Assembly (NCBI GenBank): GCA_023055505.1
Contig: JALIRH010000026.1
Span: 8,757,591 to 8,821,590 of the forward strand
Origin: Callipepla californica brunnescens
Taxonomy: Eukaryota; Chordata; Aves; Galliformes; Odontophoridae
Length of the DNA: 64,000 nucleotides
Direction of reading: 5' to 3'
Part shown: one piece after another, positions 11,369 to 24,700 of the stretch
Numbering within the stretch: the stretch's first letter is position 1
Layout of the letters: each line of letters starts with the position of its first letter
Program-made: the position numbers and the translations under genes
Notes under the pieces: generated by a model
Told to the model about the DNA's origin: nothing
Databases searched by the model: none
What the model saw: only the letters and a program-made list of their open reading frames with translations

Positions 11369-14300
11369 GTTTTCCTGGCATGGTGATTGTGGAGCTCTAC
11401 ACCTGAGGAGGGTTCCTTGACTTCAGTTGATATTGTGAGGATATTTTGTTCCCATCTGTTCCAACTCTTCTGTTGAAAATGGTCAGAAAATCTGTTGAGT
11501 ACTCAACACTTTATGAAAAATACCCTGTAGCTTAGTGGCTGAATCATGAGGAGGAGTAAAAGCATTGCAAGTCTAACCTGTCAGGTTGTGAAGGGATTCT
11601 AGTCCAGGACTTGAACGTTTTTTGCAAGTTCTTCTTATTGGGCTTTAGAACAAATAGGTGTTTAGCACCTCATGGATTTCTTTGTCAGCTACTATGTACC
11701 AATACTTCCCTAATGTTTCTTTAATGATTTCAAGTATTTTCTACTTTAGCATGCATTTCTTCAAAGGAGCTATTTATGTTACTGTTTTCCAAATCGAAGG
11801 AGCTGATTGTTGTCGTTGCTGTGATATGTGCTGCTTAGGATCACCATCTGTACTCTTTTGCTACCTCACATAAATTATCAGTTGTTTAATTTAGCTTTTT
11901 TTCTCATGTCATTTATTTCCACATACGGAGGTAACAGCTTTACCAGTAGATAATAGAAAGTTATTAACTTGTTTCACCTTACATTCTCGCAACCACATGC
12001 TGCTATTTCTTATAATAACCTTGGCTCCAGTAATGTGGCCCTTTGTGGGATTTTTGTAGTGTGTAATTATACTGTGACAACAAAATGCATGTAGACTGCC
12101 ATTGCATTATCTTACTCATCTAATGTGGCAGTTGGGCTGTTGTTTGTATGGTGTTTTCTCACATTTATCATCTGATAAGATTCAGTTTAAAATTAACTGT
12201 TTCCTTATTTTGCAACACTCGTGACTTCTGTTCAACTACACAGGAGGGAAATGGCTGTGATAACGCTGAAATATAAGTGTTAAAATGGACAGATATAATA
12301 TTCATTTCAAGGTTTTAAGGGAATTATAGCAGTGGTGGAGTCATCAGGAATCGAAACTTTCATTGGAATTTTTTACTGCGGTTTTAAATGGTGGTTTGAA
12401 ATAATACTTTTTTTTTTTTTCTGAATTATGTTAACCTAACACAATTAAAGGTAATTTCTAAAGGCACTGCAAAAGTAAGGAATACTTGCAGTATTCCTTG
12501 TTTTATACATTTTTCCTGCAAATTCCAGTATAAATTAAATTTATTATGTCATTAATAGAAATAGAGATAGGAGGCAGGTTGAAAATGTAAAACTAGAAAA
12601 TGTATTTACTGTGAGCACTTAAATAAACTTGTTAGTGTTTAGGATTTTTTTTCAAGATGATCCCCTTACCAGGGTCTCTGTAAGAGAATGACAGAAGACT
12701 GAAATTGTCATATGTGGGCAATTTCTTTGTGGAAGTATAACTATATTGAAAACAGATGTTTTGCACTTGATTTGAAGTAAATCTTCAAATTTTCTAGTAA
12801 TGCAAATCACCCTCTTGAAATCAAAACTTAGGAAGTTCAGCAGATAAAACCTCACGAGAGTTAGACCTTGCTTTTCAAGATAGCCTTTTTTATTCATAGA
12901 ATAATTTAGCGTTAATTATTAATGAGGAGTTATTAGGGATTATTTAAAATAGTTGTTTATGAATGATGGAAAGATGAGGAAAGTGAAGACCCAGCACTGT
13001 TAACAGAGTTAGATGTGCATGTTGGTACAACTTTCTGATATGACATCATAGATGCCTCCACTCTTCCATATTTAACTATAGCGTTTACATATGCTCTGGT
13101 GTTATCTTACAAGAGGTCAGCACGTGAGTTACTTCTTGTTGCACTGAGACACACATATTCTACACCATGAGAATGATGCTTGATCTGCTCTCCCTGTGGT
13201 TCTTAAGCACTTCAATATCTGTCAGAGATAAAAGGAATGCTGTTAAGGATCAGTGTAATCGATGCATTGGTTTATGTACCCCAAGTCCTTTTGAGGGTGT
13301 CACAAATGTTTATAAGATCTTTGAGCATTTAATTTTACACCAGTTCAGTACATTAACTCAAAGATGTGTGAAAGTTCATACAGTCAGACAGCTCCCTCCT
13401 GGCTACGTACACAAAGTGGCTCAGGAGCGTAAATTATTCCTGCTGAGGTCAATCATAATGTATGCTATTTTGCCTCTGCATGTGCTATTCTGAGGAAAAA
13501 GGCTATAAAGAACATTTGCATTTGAAGAAAAATTTCCCTCTCATCATATCGTACTTCATTCACTTTGGGAAATCTGTTGTAACAAATGGTAATATGAAGA
13601 GCTTCAACTGAAATTGGCAGGTCACAGAGGAAAATTGCTTCAGATAGTATTTCTGATAAAGCTGTGAAAATGACCGCAGCCTTGACAAGTGAACAATAGA
13701 GATCTGCAGAGGTGTTGTTATTGAGGACTGCTTGTATGGATTTCACTGTGTAGAAGTGTAAATAAAGAAAGTAACTTATTTGATTGGAGAAGTCTAAATT
13801 TTGTTCTTCCAGTGCCGTGTTAGAAAGGGAGGTAAAAAAGAAAGATAAATAAAATCAAAATTACTGTTTCTAGAGCAACTTGAGTACAATGATATTGCGT
13901 TAGTGATTTCATGTTGATGGCTCTGTGGAGCTAAAAGACCTGCATATGGCTTACTGAGTTGTATGTGGCTTTAAGACCTTTGTCTTGTTGCATTTGATAG
14001 TGACTCATGGGTCCTACGATTTTGAAACGTTATGGAGCTTTTGGCAACTAATGTCATTTTTCTGTAAGCTTTTTTACTGTTCCTTGAACCATAATATTCT
14101 GGATTTAGTGAAGACCCGTGTAATTTATAAGCTCCACCTTCATGGTGGATTCCATTCCAGTGTATATTCCATTTTCAGTGATGTGATGTAACGTGTAAGG
14201 AGAAAATTACCTAAATACACGTATACTCAGCAGAGTCGTAATAGGAGTGTTCTAATTGCTGTTCAAAGGTACTGAGTAGTCCAGGTATCTTTTTATTCTT

Positions 14301-17300
14301 AAATCTAACAATATTTAGGTATTAAATGACCTTCTGTGCAGCAGTTTGCCTGGTCCTAATTTCTCTTTGGTGTAGATGAAGAACGTGCACAAAGGATGTG
14401 TTTTGTACTCACTTTGTAAGAAGACAGTTTTGTGTAAGTGTAGCTCATTGTACATGAAGGAGTCCTGGCTTGCAGAGGTGAACCCCAGGAAAGGATAGGA
14501 GAGCATTAGAATGCTGTTCTGGCCTTTTGGAAGCTCTCAGGCATCACTGTACAGGCATAGTTGCTACTGAATCGTAATACTGTGTCAATAGCACACAGCT
14601 TTTGAGCCATCCCGTCGAGTATTTCTAATAGTTGTAAACTTCTAAGCAGCTGGAATAACATTAGTCGAAATAGGAATGACAACAGAAATTCAGCATCCAG
14701 TTTATTTTCTAGTTTAAATTTATTTCCCTAGGACATGGTTGATTTCTGTAGGATACAGCATTAGATCATCAAATCATCTTAAGTGATTTTTTTTGTTGTT
14801 TTCATTAACTGTGGAACTGTTCCTGAATGGAACTGTTCAGACATTTGTGTATCATCAAAGTAAATTGTTAGTAAATGGTCAGTGCTATTCAATGTTTGAA
14901 ATAATCAAAAACCAAGGACTCCATGCAGCAGTCTTCATTATAGTAAATGGAAGAAATTTTTACCTCCCTAGAAGTGACAAAGGAACAGAACAGTTAAGCC
15001 AAACTACAAAGTAAAACACAAACCAAACAACCAATGGAAACACTTCTAAAAGGATGTTTTGTTTAGATGCCTGTGTGCCATGGTGTTTTAATATGACAAC
15101 GAATAATTCCTTGAAGTGGTACTTAGTGCCACGCGTGCTTAAAAACATCCGTATGTTAATTTTTATACAAGCCATTCAGATGATGTTTTGCTAAGCAATA
15201 GTAAGTATGCAGTATGAAAAGTCTAAATTACAACAGCTAAAACTAGGTAGAATCATGACAGGTGAGGGAAGCATTTGCAAAAAATCCTATGTTCCAAACT
15301 GTTTTGATGTTACAGACTTGCTCCTTCATGCACTGAGGAATTAATCCTACTGCAATTAATTTCACAGGAATTTCTTTTTTCAGATGTCACATGGGTTTTA
15401 CAAAGCAGAGTAATCAGTAAGAAAAAAAAAATAAATCAGGCCAACTCAGTCTTTATACGACGAGGGGAAAAACTGGAATTCATATAATAAAAGATGAGTT
15501 TTGGTGCCAGAAATTGCTTCTGACTTCATGATGGCATTGAACATATCTTACAGCTTCTGTTCTTTTTTTTTTTTTAGCTTTCACATTTTAAGTTTGTTTT
15601 AGGGATTTAAAGCCACTTTAAAAGATTTTTAAAATAATCCTGATGTATATCTTAAGTACAGTTCTTGAGGAATACCTAAATATACTTATAAAAGTTTAGG
15701 TACTTATCCTGGTGGTATTTTGAGTGGATTAAAGAGATTGGTGTGATTATAATTTCACTAGCTCACTGTCTGCAGTTAAATGCCTTGCTTTATTTGGTTG
15801 AGTAATATGTAAGAGGTTTTTTTGGTTTTCGTGTTTTTTTTTTTTTTTTTTGTCTGTCTGGTATGGATAAAACTTAAGAGATGAGAACTGTAGTAATGCA
15901 GGTAGAAATTAAGAAAATCAAGTGAGGTTGCTATACTCTTCCTTCTGTTTAGAATTGCATTTATTTGCTTCTTACAGCTTTATCATGATTTTGTCTGAAG
16001 TTCCAAGCAGTGCGTATTATATACAGTACTTCCAAATAAATAAATAAATAAAAATAAAAGTATTGACTTAAGCTTTTTTCTTAATCTCAACTGTTTCTGA
16101 CTTTTAGCAGTGAATAAATGTTGACAGCGGCCATTAGGAGGAAAGGAATACCAGTTTTTTTTGTTACACCCAAACTGAAGATATATCAGTGGCCAAAGTG
16201 GTCAATGTAGGAAAGTGTTAACAGGTTGTCTGTTTCCTTTTTTTTTTTTTTTTTCTTTTTGAGAAGAGATAAATAAAGAAATATAAATAATATCAGTAAA
16301 GGAAATTAAAATATCAGTTGAAATTATTAAAACTCACCTTTTTGATACACTGTCAGATTGATGATTTACATTAGCAGTGGACTTTATTCTTTTAAAGTCA
16401 TTAAAGAACACAGTTTCTTGTTCAATTAATATTTTAGTACCTAGCTCCAAAAGCTTATTTAACATCAGCCCGAGAAGAAAAATAAATAAATACTAATTAG
16501 CTTTCACTTTCTTTGTTTTGAATTGGCATGGCTTTTGTCTAGCAGGTTCTCTTTGGCAGCATATGCCATGCTTCTTTCTCAAAACTGTTTTATAGGAAGC
16601 TTTCTCTGGATTAGCAAAATTATTTGGAAGGCGAATGTATGGTAATGATTTCTCTACTATTTTTGTTGTTCTAATGTGCTAACTTAGGACAAGGGAAGCT
16701 AGCAGTATGAACTGTTGGAGGTTCATGAGAACGCCAAAAACTGTCATTATCTGTAATGAACAGGAATGAATGAGTTGTTGTGTCTTTTTTTACTTCCACA
16801 TATAAGTTGTTCCATGCTAGTGCCTACAATCGAGCCACGCTGCCTATTGCTTAATCTCTATTTTTGAAGAAGTTGGTTAGGCTGACATAGACAAAGTGCT
16901 CAAAAACTCCAAGAAATACTGAACTCCTTAAGCTGTTGAAACGAGAAAACCTGTGGTATAATTACTAGTTCTGATGCCAAAATGATCCCTAATGATGGGT
17001 TTTGCTCTGAGATGTAAATAATTTGCATTTAGACTTATTTTTAAAAAGCACTTTATGTTGGAAGATGTGTCATTCCCTGCAGAACTCCAAAACAAAAGTG
17101 TGCAAATTACATTTTATGGTTTTCAGCATGATTGTTGCTATTGTCTGTACATTGAGATTTTCGCTGTTTGCATTTGTTTTCATATACATTTGTGATGTTC
17201 AGCATGTTTTATCATTTCATTTTTCTAAATTTCACCATGTTTCTACATAAATAACAAAGAATGTGCTTTCTGTTTTTTAATTGAGTATAGCGTATAATGG

Positions 17301-20300
17301 CTTCTATTTTAAAACATAACGTGAATTGCTTCAAACATTATGGACTATGTTCCACTATTACACTGGAACAAAATCTGTATACATTATTAGCTTTAGGCTC
17401 ACTTTTGGGGAAAAAAAAACCAAACAGTCAAAAATAACGCATTTCAATCTTGTGGCCTTTAATTATCTTTGCATTTTTGTTGGATTTGTTTTATTATAGT
17501 TTCTTAATTCGTAATTCTTAATATCATTTTCTGTGCTTTTCTATAAATGTTCAGCCTTTAGTATTCAGTCTCCATCTGTATCATATCCAGGTATGTGACG
17601 TTTTGAAGCTTAGTGTAAATGAAGTGTTAAAGACAAGTGTCTCTAGATCATTTTTTATTTACTAAGTCATCAACTCACTAAATGTTAAAAATGGATAGGT
17701 TTCTCTTTGCAATTGCTATTTGCTGTTTCAATTTCTTAAAGTCTTGCGGAAGTTAAGAGTAGTAGAAAATTTTGATACATCTGCTGAGTAGCGTGCAATA
17801 AGTATATTATTTTAGAAGATTCTATATTTTCAGAGGAAGTGAAGTCATTCTATTAGTTCATATACACAGTTTTCTATTGCTTTTTGTTGCTGTTGTTTTT
17901 GTTCAGTGTTGGTATTTGTTTAACTTAAACACTGTGGAAATCCATATGATGCTTCTTGATCTATTAATTCTTCAGATTTGGGAAGCAAAATGTGTTCTCT
18001 TTCAGTTCACCCCAGGACGCATGGAACAGAGTGATCCCGGCTTCGCAAAGCCATAATTTTTTATCAAGTCTTTGAATGCATGTGCCTTAGGTACTTTCCT
18101 AAAGCAATAATTTTAGTAATAGGAACTGAAAATTGCTGTATAATTTTAGTATTACATTTTCTGACCTTTTTCATTGATCACACAGGAATTGTAGCGCAGT
18201 GTCTTCTGCAGAGTAGATTATGGTATTATTGCCTGTGGTATTGGTCTTTTGTAATGTAATTTCATTTTTCATCATTGCTATCACGGTCTTGTTTCCTCAG
18301 TGGCATGTCAGGGCTACAAGGGGCTCCATTTACTGCTGGTGTAGGGGATTACATATGCCAAATTCCCTGAAGTTTTGTGGAAGTATCAGGTTCGAAGTTT
18401 GCAGTGTATGTCTTGTAGCTATAGATCAGGTGGAACTTTTCTTCTTTGTGCAGCTTGTCTGTCAGAGTTAAAAGGTACCAGAGGGATAGCATAGTGACTT
18501 CTTCCTGATGTATGGGGGGTTCTCAGCAGTGTTTATACTGTCCATATACCTGACGGCATTGTCACCCTTCTGGCCACCCATCAAAGGAAGAAAGCATCAG
18601 CTTCAGTTTTGGAGAATCCAGTGCTGAGTCTCTTGAGGTATAAGAACACTTACTTTTCTTTTGTACTACCATAGAACCCTTCCTGCTACACTGGTTGGTT
18701 TTGCTAAACTGTTTTTTTTTTAATTTTTTTTTTTTTTTGGCCCCTGTTGTACCTTAGTAATGGCACATAGATTTGATGAAGGCACACAAATGAATCATCA
18801 AGTTATTCAATAATAAACAGTCTCCACGATATACTCTACATCTAACCCATAACTGGTCCTGGACTACTAGTTATGTACCCAAATGTGGGGAGAAGATAAT
18901 CAAATCAAAGTTTTTGAGCTAAGTTAGCAGTTGCCCAAAAACTAGCAAAGTGCTGATTTTTATGGTTCATAATAGAAAAAAGAAGGGATGGGTAAACATT
19001 AAAAAGTGGATCATTTTATACACAGTTAACATGACTATAGACTTTTACTATGCTAATAAAAAATGATGTGCCACCATAAATTTCTAGTCGAGAAACATTT
19101 GGCTTTATATCATCATTTATGTGAAGATTTTTTTTTAAATGAAAATGAATCATGATTCAGCCATTTGGTTTAATTAAAGCTGTTTGTAAAAGTCCTTTAA
19201 AAAAATTAGTTTAAATGATATGGGCATTAAGCTTGCTTTTTGAGGGGTTTTCATTTTTGTTGTCATACAGGCATGAATCAGAAATAGAGTGTTAGTCTAT
19301 TTAATTCAAATTTTTGCTGCTTTCTGATAAGCAGTTCAGAGCTTAGACTATTTGATAATATTGCTTATGTTACTTTTCAGTGCCGTTTTCTTACAGTCTG
19401 TTGATGCTACTGTCACTGCTTCTAAGATTGCTTGCTTGTAGAAAGACGCTTAATGCTTTTTAAGAAAGTAGCAAAGGAATTGGTCAGAAGAGCACTTGTT
19501 GCACCATATAGCACTTAGAATCAAAATTCAGTTCTGTGAAATGTGCAAAATCCTTCCTGGCTTTGATCTTACTTGTTTCTCCTGTCAAGTGTAGTGTCAT
19601 TAATTTTTTTGTCGACGAATGTTATTCTCTGTGCTAGTAGCTAGTAGGCGTTTCCCACTAGTTGTAAGTAGGTTTCCAAGTAGACAATTAAGTTTGAGCA
19701 TCCTTTTTCCCCTCTTCATAGCTATCTTTTGAATCCTTTGTAACTGTTTTAAATCAATAGCAAAGAAGTTACCCGAATTCCTTCTGTGCAGACATTGCAG
19801 ATGTTCCAGCATGGCATATCGAAAGGTAATAACACCAAACATTCAATTAAACTGTTCAAAATCTGAACTAGTTAGTTTTTTTGTTGTGAGTGTCTGAGGT
19901 TGCTGCATAAGTCCAATATTATTCTGAGGCAGTTTCTCAAGAAGGTATAATTCAATTAACTTTGGCTTACGAAGTTGATAGCTGACAGAAAATATCCCAA
20001 ATGTGTCATGTAGTTCCCAGGTAATTGATCAAATTTCTTCAGGAGTTGAACTGGTGTCGGAGTTTACTGCAGTGAAGTTCTATTAATGTGTATTAAGGTG
20101 TATTGAAAAAGATGATGGAAGTATTTTTAAGGAGCATATTTCTATAACATGCTTTTGCTTATTATTGAAGATGAATTTAAAATCTCTGGAGTAACATCTA
20201 CAAAAACCTGGAAATCAAAAGGCAAAGAATGACTTCAAAGTGATTTGGAGACAATAGCCGTAATTCCTCTCATGACCTGATTTTGAAATTAGTTGCTTGT

Positions 20301-20734
20301 GAAATGGTGGCTTGTCATTTAAAAGGAAAGCAGAAATAAAAACCTATTTTGCACTACTAGCAATTTTACAGAGAATTAGGACTTTACACACTGACATCCA
20401 GTAGAAACTTGTAAAGACTTTTACGTAACTGATTTCTATTTTTAATAAGAGTTAGTTGTAGTTTTTGTGAATGATCCCATTTTGTATTGATAGTAATGTT
20501 AAGGGAACAATATTATGATAGTTAGTCTTTACAAGTGTTTTTAGCTGTTGTGGTCCCAGTCAAGTTGGCTTTTATCCTTTTCCTCTTCTAGTGATATCCC
20601 AGTTCACCTACAAGTGGCTGTTTTCTCTTGAATAATGGCAATCAAATTGGGTTCTAGTTCCTTATCGTCTTAATTCATCCATATCATCCCATGGAGTCTG
20701 CCTTTTGTTGTAGTTCTGTGTTTCTCTTGATTAA
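11369..20734. other. AT-rich intronic sequence, 9.4 kb
   Basis: Only short homopolymer runs (for example near 12411, 15834, 16241, 18711) and an AAAT repeat are visible. ORFs are short and unconvincing. No recognised mobile element. Confidence 0.5.
16034..16059. repeat. (AAAT)n tetranucleotide repeat
   Basis: AAAT/TAAA units with one imperfect unit near the right end. Confidence 0.85.
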
Positions 20735-20925
20735 CATTATACTGTCTCCCACTGTATTCTCTTAGAGAAGCTGGGAGCCCATGGCTTGGACAGGTACACT
20801 TTTTGCTCGATAATTAAGTTGCTGGATGGTCATGTCCAGAGTGTGGTGGTGAAAGCAGTTAAGTCCAGCTGGCAACCGATCACAAGTGGTGTTCCACAGA
20901 GGTCTTTACTGTCTTTACTGTGGGA
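20735..20925 (+). mobile_element. CR1 LINE fragment (downstream part of the reverse transcriptase)
   Basis: The stretch resembles the CR1 segment that encodes the region between the SKAFD motif and the GVPQG motif: GAGAAGCTGGGAGCCCATGG, GCTTGGACAGGTACAC, GGCTGGATGG-like text and CACAAGTGGTGTTCCACAG. Frames are broken. Although it corresponds to a later part of the LINE, it lies just upstream of a fragment from an earlier part, so the two are either separate insertions or a rearrangement. Confidence 0.8.
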
Positions 20926-21734
20926 ACCCCCCCCCTTGGGACTCTGCGACCCTGGAGGTGAGTGAGAGGGTGTGGTTAATGGAAGGCTCCCCTTTGGTGA
21001 GCCAGGACATGGTCCCAGAATGTCTAGGCAACATTATTGTATATAAATCCATGGGATGTTGACTGAAGGAGTTGATAGAGGTGATTGCTGAACTGCTCTC
21101 TGTCATCTTTGAACGGCCTTGGAGAATGGGAGAGGTGCCTGATTACTGGAGGATAACCAGTGTCAGTCTGGCCTTCAAAAAGGCCAAGGAGGAGGATCCG
21201 GGAAACTACTGGCCAGTCAGCCTCACCTCTGCCCCTGGAAAGGTAATGGAACAGCTTGTGCTGGATGCCATCTTCAGGCAATTGGAAGAAAAGAAGGTTA
21301 TCAGGAGTAGTCAGCATGGGTTCACCAAGGGGTGATCATGTTCTACCAGCCTGGTTGCTTTCTATGATGTTGTTATTGGCTGAATGGATGGGGGGAGAGC
21401 AGTGGATGTAGTCTGCCTTGATTTCAGCAAGGCATTTGACACTGTCTCTCACAGTGTCCTAATAACAAAGCTGGAGGTGTAGAATAGATGGGTGGACAGT
21501 GAGATGGGTTGAGAAGTGGCTGATGGCAGAATTCAAAGGGTTGTGATCAGTGGTGTGGAGTCCAGTTGGAGACCTGTACTTAGTGGTGTTCCCCAGTGGT
21601 CAGTGCTGGGTCCGGTTCTGTTCAACGTCTTCATCAAACATCTTCATCAAATATTTTCATCAGTGACCTTGATGAGCAGATAGAGTCCACACTGGATGGT
21701 CTCGGAAATCTTTACCAACCTTGTTAATTCTGTG
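20926..21734 (+). mobile_element. CR1 LINE reverse-transcriptase fragment with internal deletion
   Basis: Translation on the + strand shows CR1 ORF2 blocks in order: YKSMG-like text near 21045, FERPWRMGEV, DPGNYWPVSLTS, GKVMEQLVLDAI and SSQHGFTKG up to about 21333. A frameshifted DFSKAFDTVSH segment follows near 21420-21450, then GVPQ and [14 protein letters not shown] text near 21590-21635. The YADD catalytic motif and the rest of ORF2 are missing: after a segment reading like IESTL near 21690 the sequence jumps to a CR1 3' tip (GGTCTCGGAAATC to AATTCTGTG). Stop codons and frameshifts make it a non-functional relic. Confidence 0.88.
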
Positions 21735-24700
21735 CTTACCTGAAAAAGAATGCAGCATTTGTAGGTAATGGTGAATGTTTCTATGGAAGAAAGCAACAAC
21801 GTTAAGCTAAAATGCAATAAACGATCTGTTTTGTGAATCAGGTTGAATCTAGAAAGATTAGAGAAATATGAGCTTAAGAGAAATATGTTTCTTTTTATGT
21901 TTATTAACAAGCTTGCTGAACGGGCTTCTGAATGTACCTCACAACTCACAGAACTGCTATAGAAGAAGTGAATATTAATGAAATTTAAAAAAAAGATGAT
22001 TATGGTTGGGCAAAATTCTTTCACTTGTAATGCTTCTTTAGTGGCTCTTTCATAATCTTTTAGTTGATACTGGGGAAAAAATTAGCCACAACACACTATT
22101 CCCTCATTTCTTTTTTTCTAATACAGACTTAAATAGAAACATCTGACACTTGCATGAAGCTGTGTTAAGAAAAAATGAGAGAAATAAGGAAACACAAGTC
22201 AAAAATCAAAAAAAGAATCCTTAGTGAATAGCTGATTGAATCTGCTGTTGAAATACAACCTGGAATTTACCTCAGGTGTCTGTTTTGTGGTGTAAGCTGA
22301 CACAGAGTGTTGATGAGAGTTTATTTATTTGTTTTCTCTTTACAGTATTCCTACAAAATTGACCTCAAGCAGTATGTGTTTTTTTTGTTATCTTTATTCA
22401 TTTTTCTCACCGTGTACCCATTGCTTGATTATGCTAAAGTGCTCTGTTTCTAATTTCAAACTGTACATTAGGAAAACATTCCTTCTTGGAATGAGGTGGT
22501 TCTATCGTTTCTAACTGTTAATCAAATTTAACTGTATTAAGTATACTAACAATAGAAGTGTAATCAACAACAGCGTATGTCTTTAAAATACTAGTAGGAA
22601 AAACCTGTTCAAACCTCTGTTATTTTGGTGCATATGGAGACCTACTTCTGGTGGTAGTTTTTTAGGAAATGAATTATTGTAAGCATCTCTTGATCAATTG
22701 GTGAGTGGATTTTTTTGTTTTTCTGCTCAGATTAGGTTTCCTTTTTTGTTTAGAGATAACTAGCTGAACTTTCAGAAATGTGAAATTGCATGATATTGTT
22801 AGAAAGCATTTCTTATTGATGCTCTGTGAAAACTCTCCCCTGTGACGTTATTGTTATTGATACATAAGCCATAAAAGTAAGAGGACTTCATCAACATGAT
22901 AACAAGAAGCTAAAGATTAGCAGAATGTTGCAGTAAATATCAATGTTAGAGTTGTGAACTGGCATCAGACAAAAACGAGCAGTATTGTTTTGTTTTGTTT
23001 CTTTTTTATCTGAAAATAGCTCACTGGGGAAAACTGGTTACACTTGACAGTCACAATTCAGTCTTGTCTCTGAGGAATCCTTATGGCCAGAGCTCCTAGG
23101 CTGAAAGATACATCAGTTGATCTAGGAACATGTAGTCTCCAGGCTTGAAAGCTGTACATGTTCTGGTGTTTAGGGTAATTAGAGAAGAAAGCTTATGATA
23201 AGTATGGCTTTCAACTAGGAATAAGAAGATCTGATGAAGAAATCTTTGCTAATGTGATTTTTCTATACTGGAATCACAGCATGTAATTAGGAGGCAGATT
23301 GAAGGTGCTAGTCGAGTGTTCCACTGCTGTATCTGGGGCTCTAACAAGCATGAAGGAAAGAGATTTTTAACCGTACAGTGTAGTAAATGACAGACTCATC
23401 AACAAAGAGGTCACATTGAATTATTTACATGATTTTGAAGATTTGGAATATCATGGTGTGCATGAAAGCTGAAGGACAGTAACTAAATTACAATGGTGTG
23501 AGTATGCAACAGGCAAGGCAGATATTTCACAACTGGTATCTAAACAGAATGAGAAATGGGTTGGAATGGATGCGGTGATGAAAGGAGAGAATTCAGATGG
23601 AAAGGTATCTATGCCCTTTTAAACTGAAAGCTGTAGATGCAGGAAGGGTACCAGCTGGAGGTAAAATGATTAGGTCATATAATTGTTAGATGTTGTAGAC
23701 ACAGTCTGGCATAGGATGATGTCACAGACCTGGTAGAACATCTCAAGACCTGTAAATTTCTAATGGGAGGTATTTACATGGAAGCATGTGAAGGGCGGGC
23801 CAGTGCTACGTTTGATTAGCTAGAATTGAGAAAGGAAAATGGAAAACAAAAGGATAGAGATAAAAGTAGGTAAAGCAGAATTGGAAAAGTAGAAAGCAAG
23901 GTAAAGAGAGAATAAGAAAAAATGCTCTAAAGTGGAGCTGATTAATCAGAAACCAACGAACTAAGCAAGGAACTAAGACTAGAAACCGGTTTTAAACTTG
24001 GGAAGGTAAGGATAAGGGTTAACTTCTTTCTTGACATAAATTCTGAGTGATTTACTGGCTCTCCCCGGAGTTATTTCAGTTGAATCCTGCCATGATCTTT
24101 TTCAAATGAGAATGTAAGAACTCCTTGGAAGAAAAAGCAACAGAATTTACAGGGGAAAATGACAACAACAAAAAGACTTTATTTTAGAGATGTTGTTGCT
24201 TGTTAAAAACAAGTAATCACCAAACTTATTCTCACAACATTTTATTCTGAATTACTCCACATACAGCAAACCTTTATGATTAAGTTTTTCCCCCACATAC
24301 TGTAACTGCAAATAATGCTTCTGAAGAAAGCTGTGGTGAACATAGTACAGACTTGAAATATTAGCTTTCAGTTTTTGCTCTTTACATTTATTTTCTTGGG
24401 CTAAATCAAGCTTTAATAATGTTCTTATATGATAAAAAGAAGCTTGTGGGCTGAAGAATTTACATGTACCTTACACTTAAATATGCTCCTGTATAAGAGT
24501 AGTTCAAATTTCTGCAGTCTTTAGTAACTCTCTTGACTCTCTCTTTACTCTTCATTATATTGTATCTACGTAAATTTGAAGCTTCTTACTTTTTCATTGT
24601 TATGATTTTTAGCAAATTACCCTTTCTGTTATGTAGTTTAAATGGAACCTTATTATTTTAATTCCTGGAGTATTCTGCATCATTTCACACTGGCCCAGCT

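Noticed and set aside
13167..13493. 108-codon ORF on the + strand
   Set aside because: Composition typical of noncoding AT-rich DNA, with no splice-site support at its edges and no known motif.
21647..22024. 125-codon minus-strand ORF overlapping the CR1 end
   Set aside because: Rich in Ser, Leu, Phe and Ile as translated T-rich DNA, and it runs from a LINE relic into intron without splice signals.
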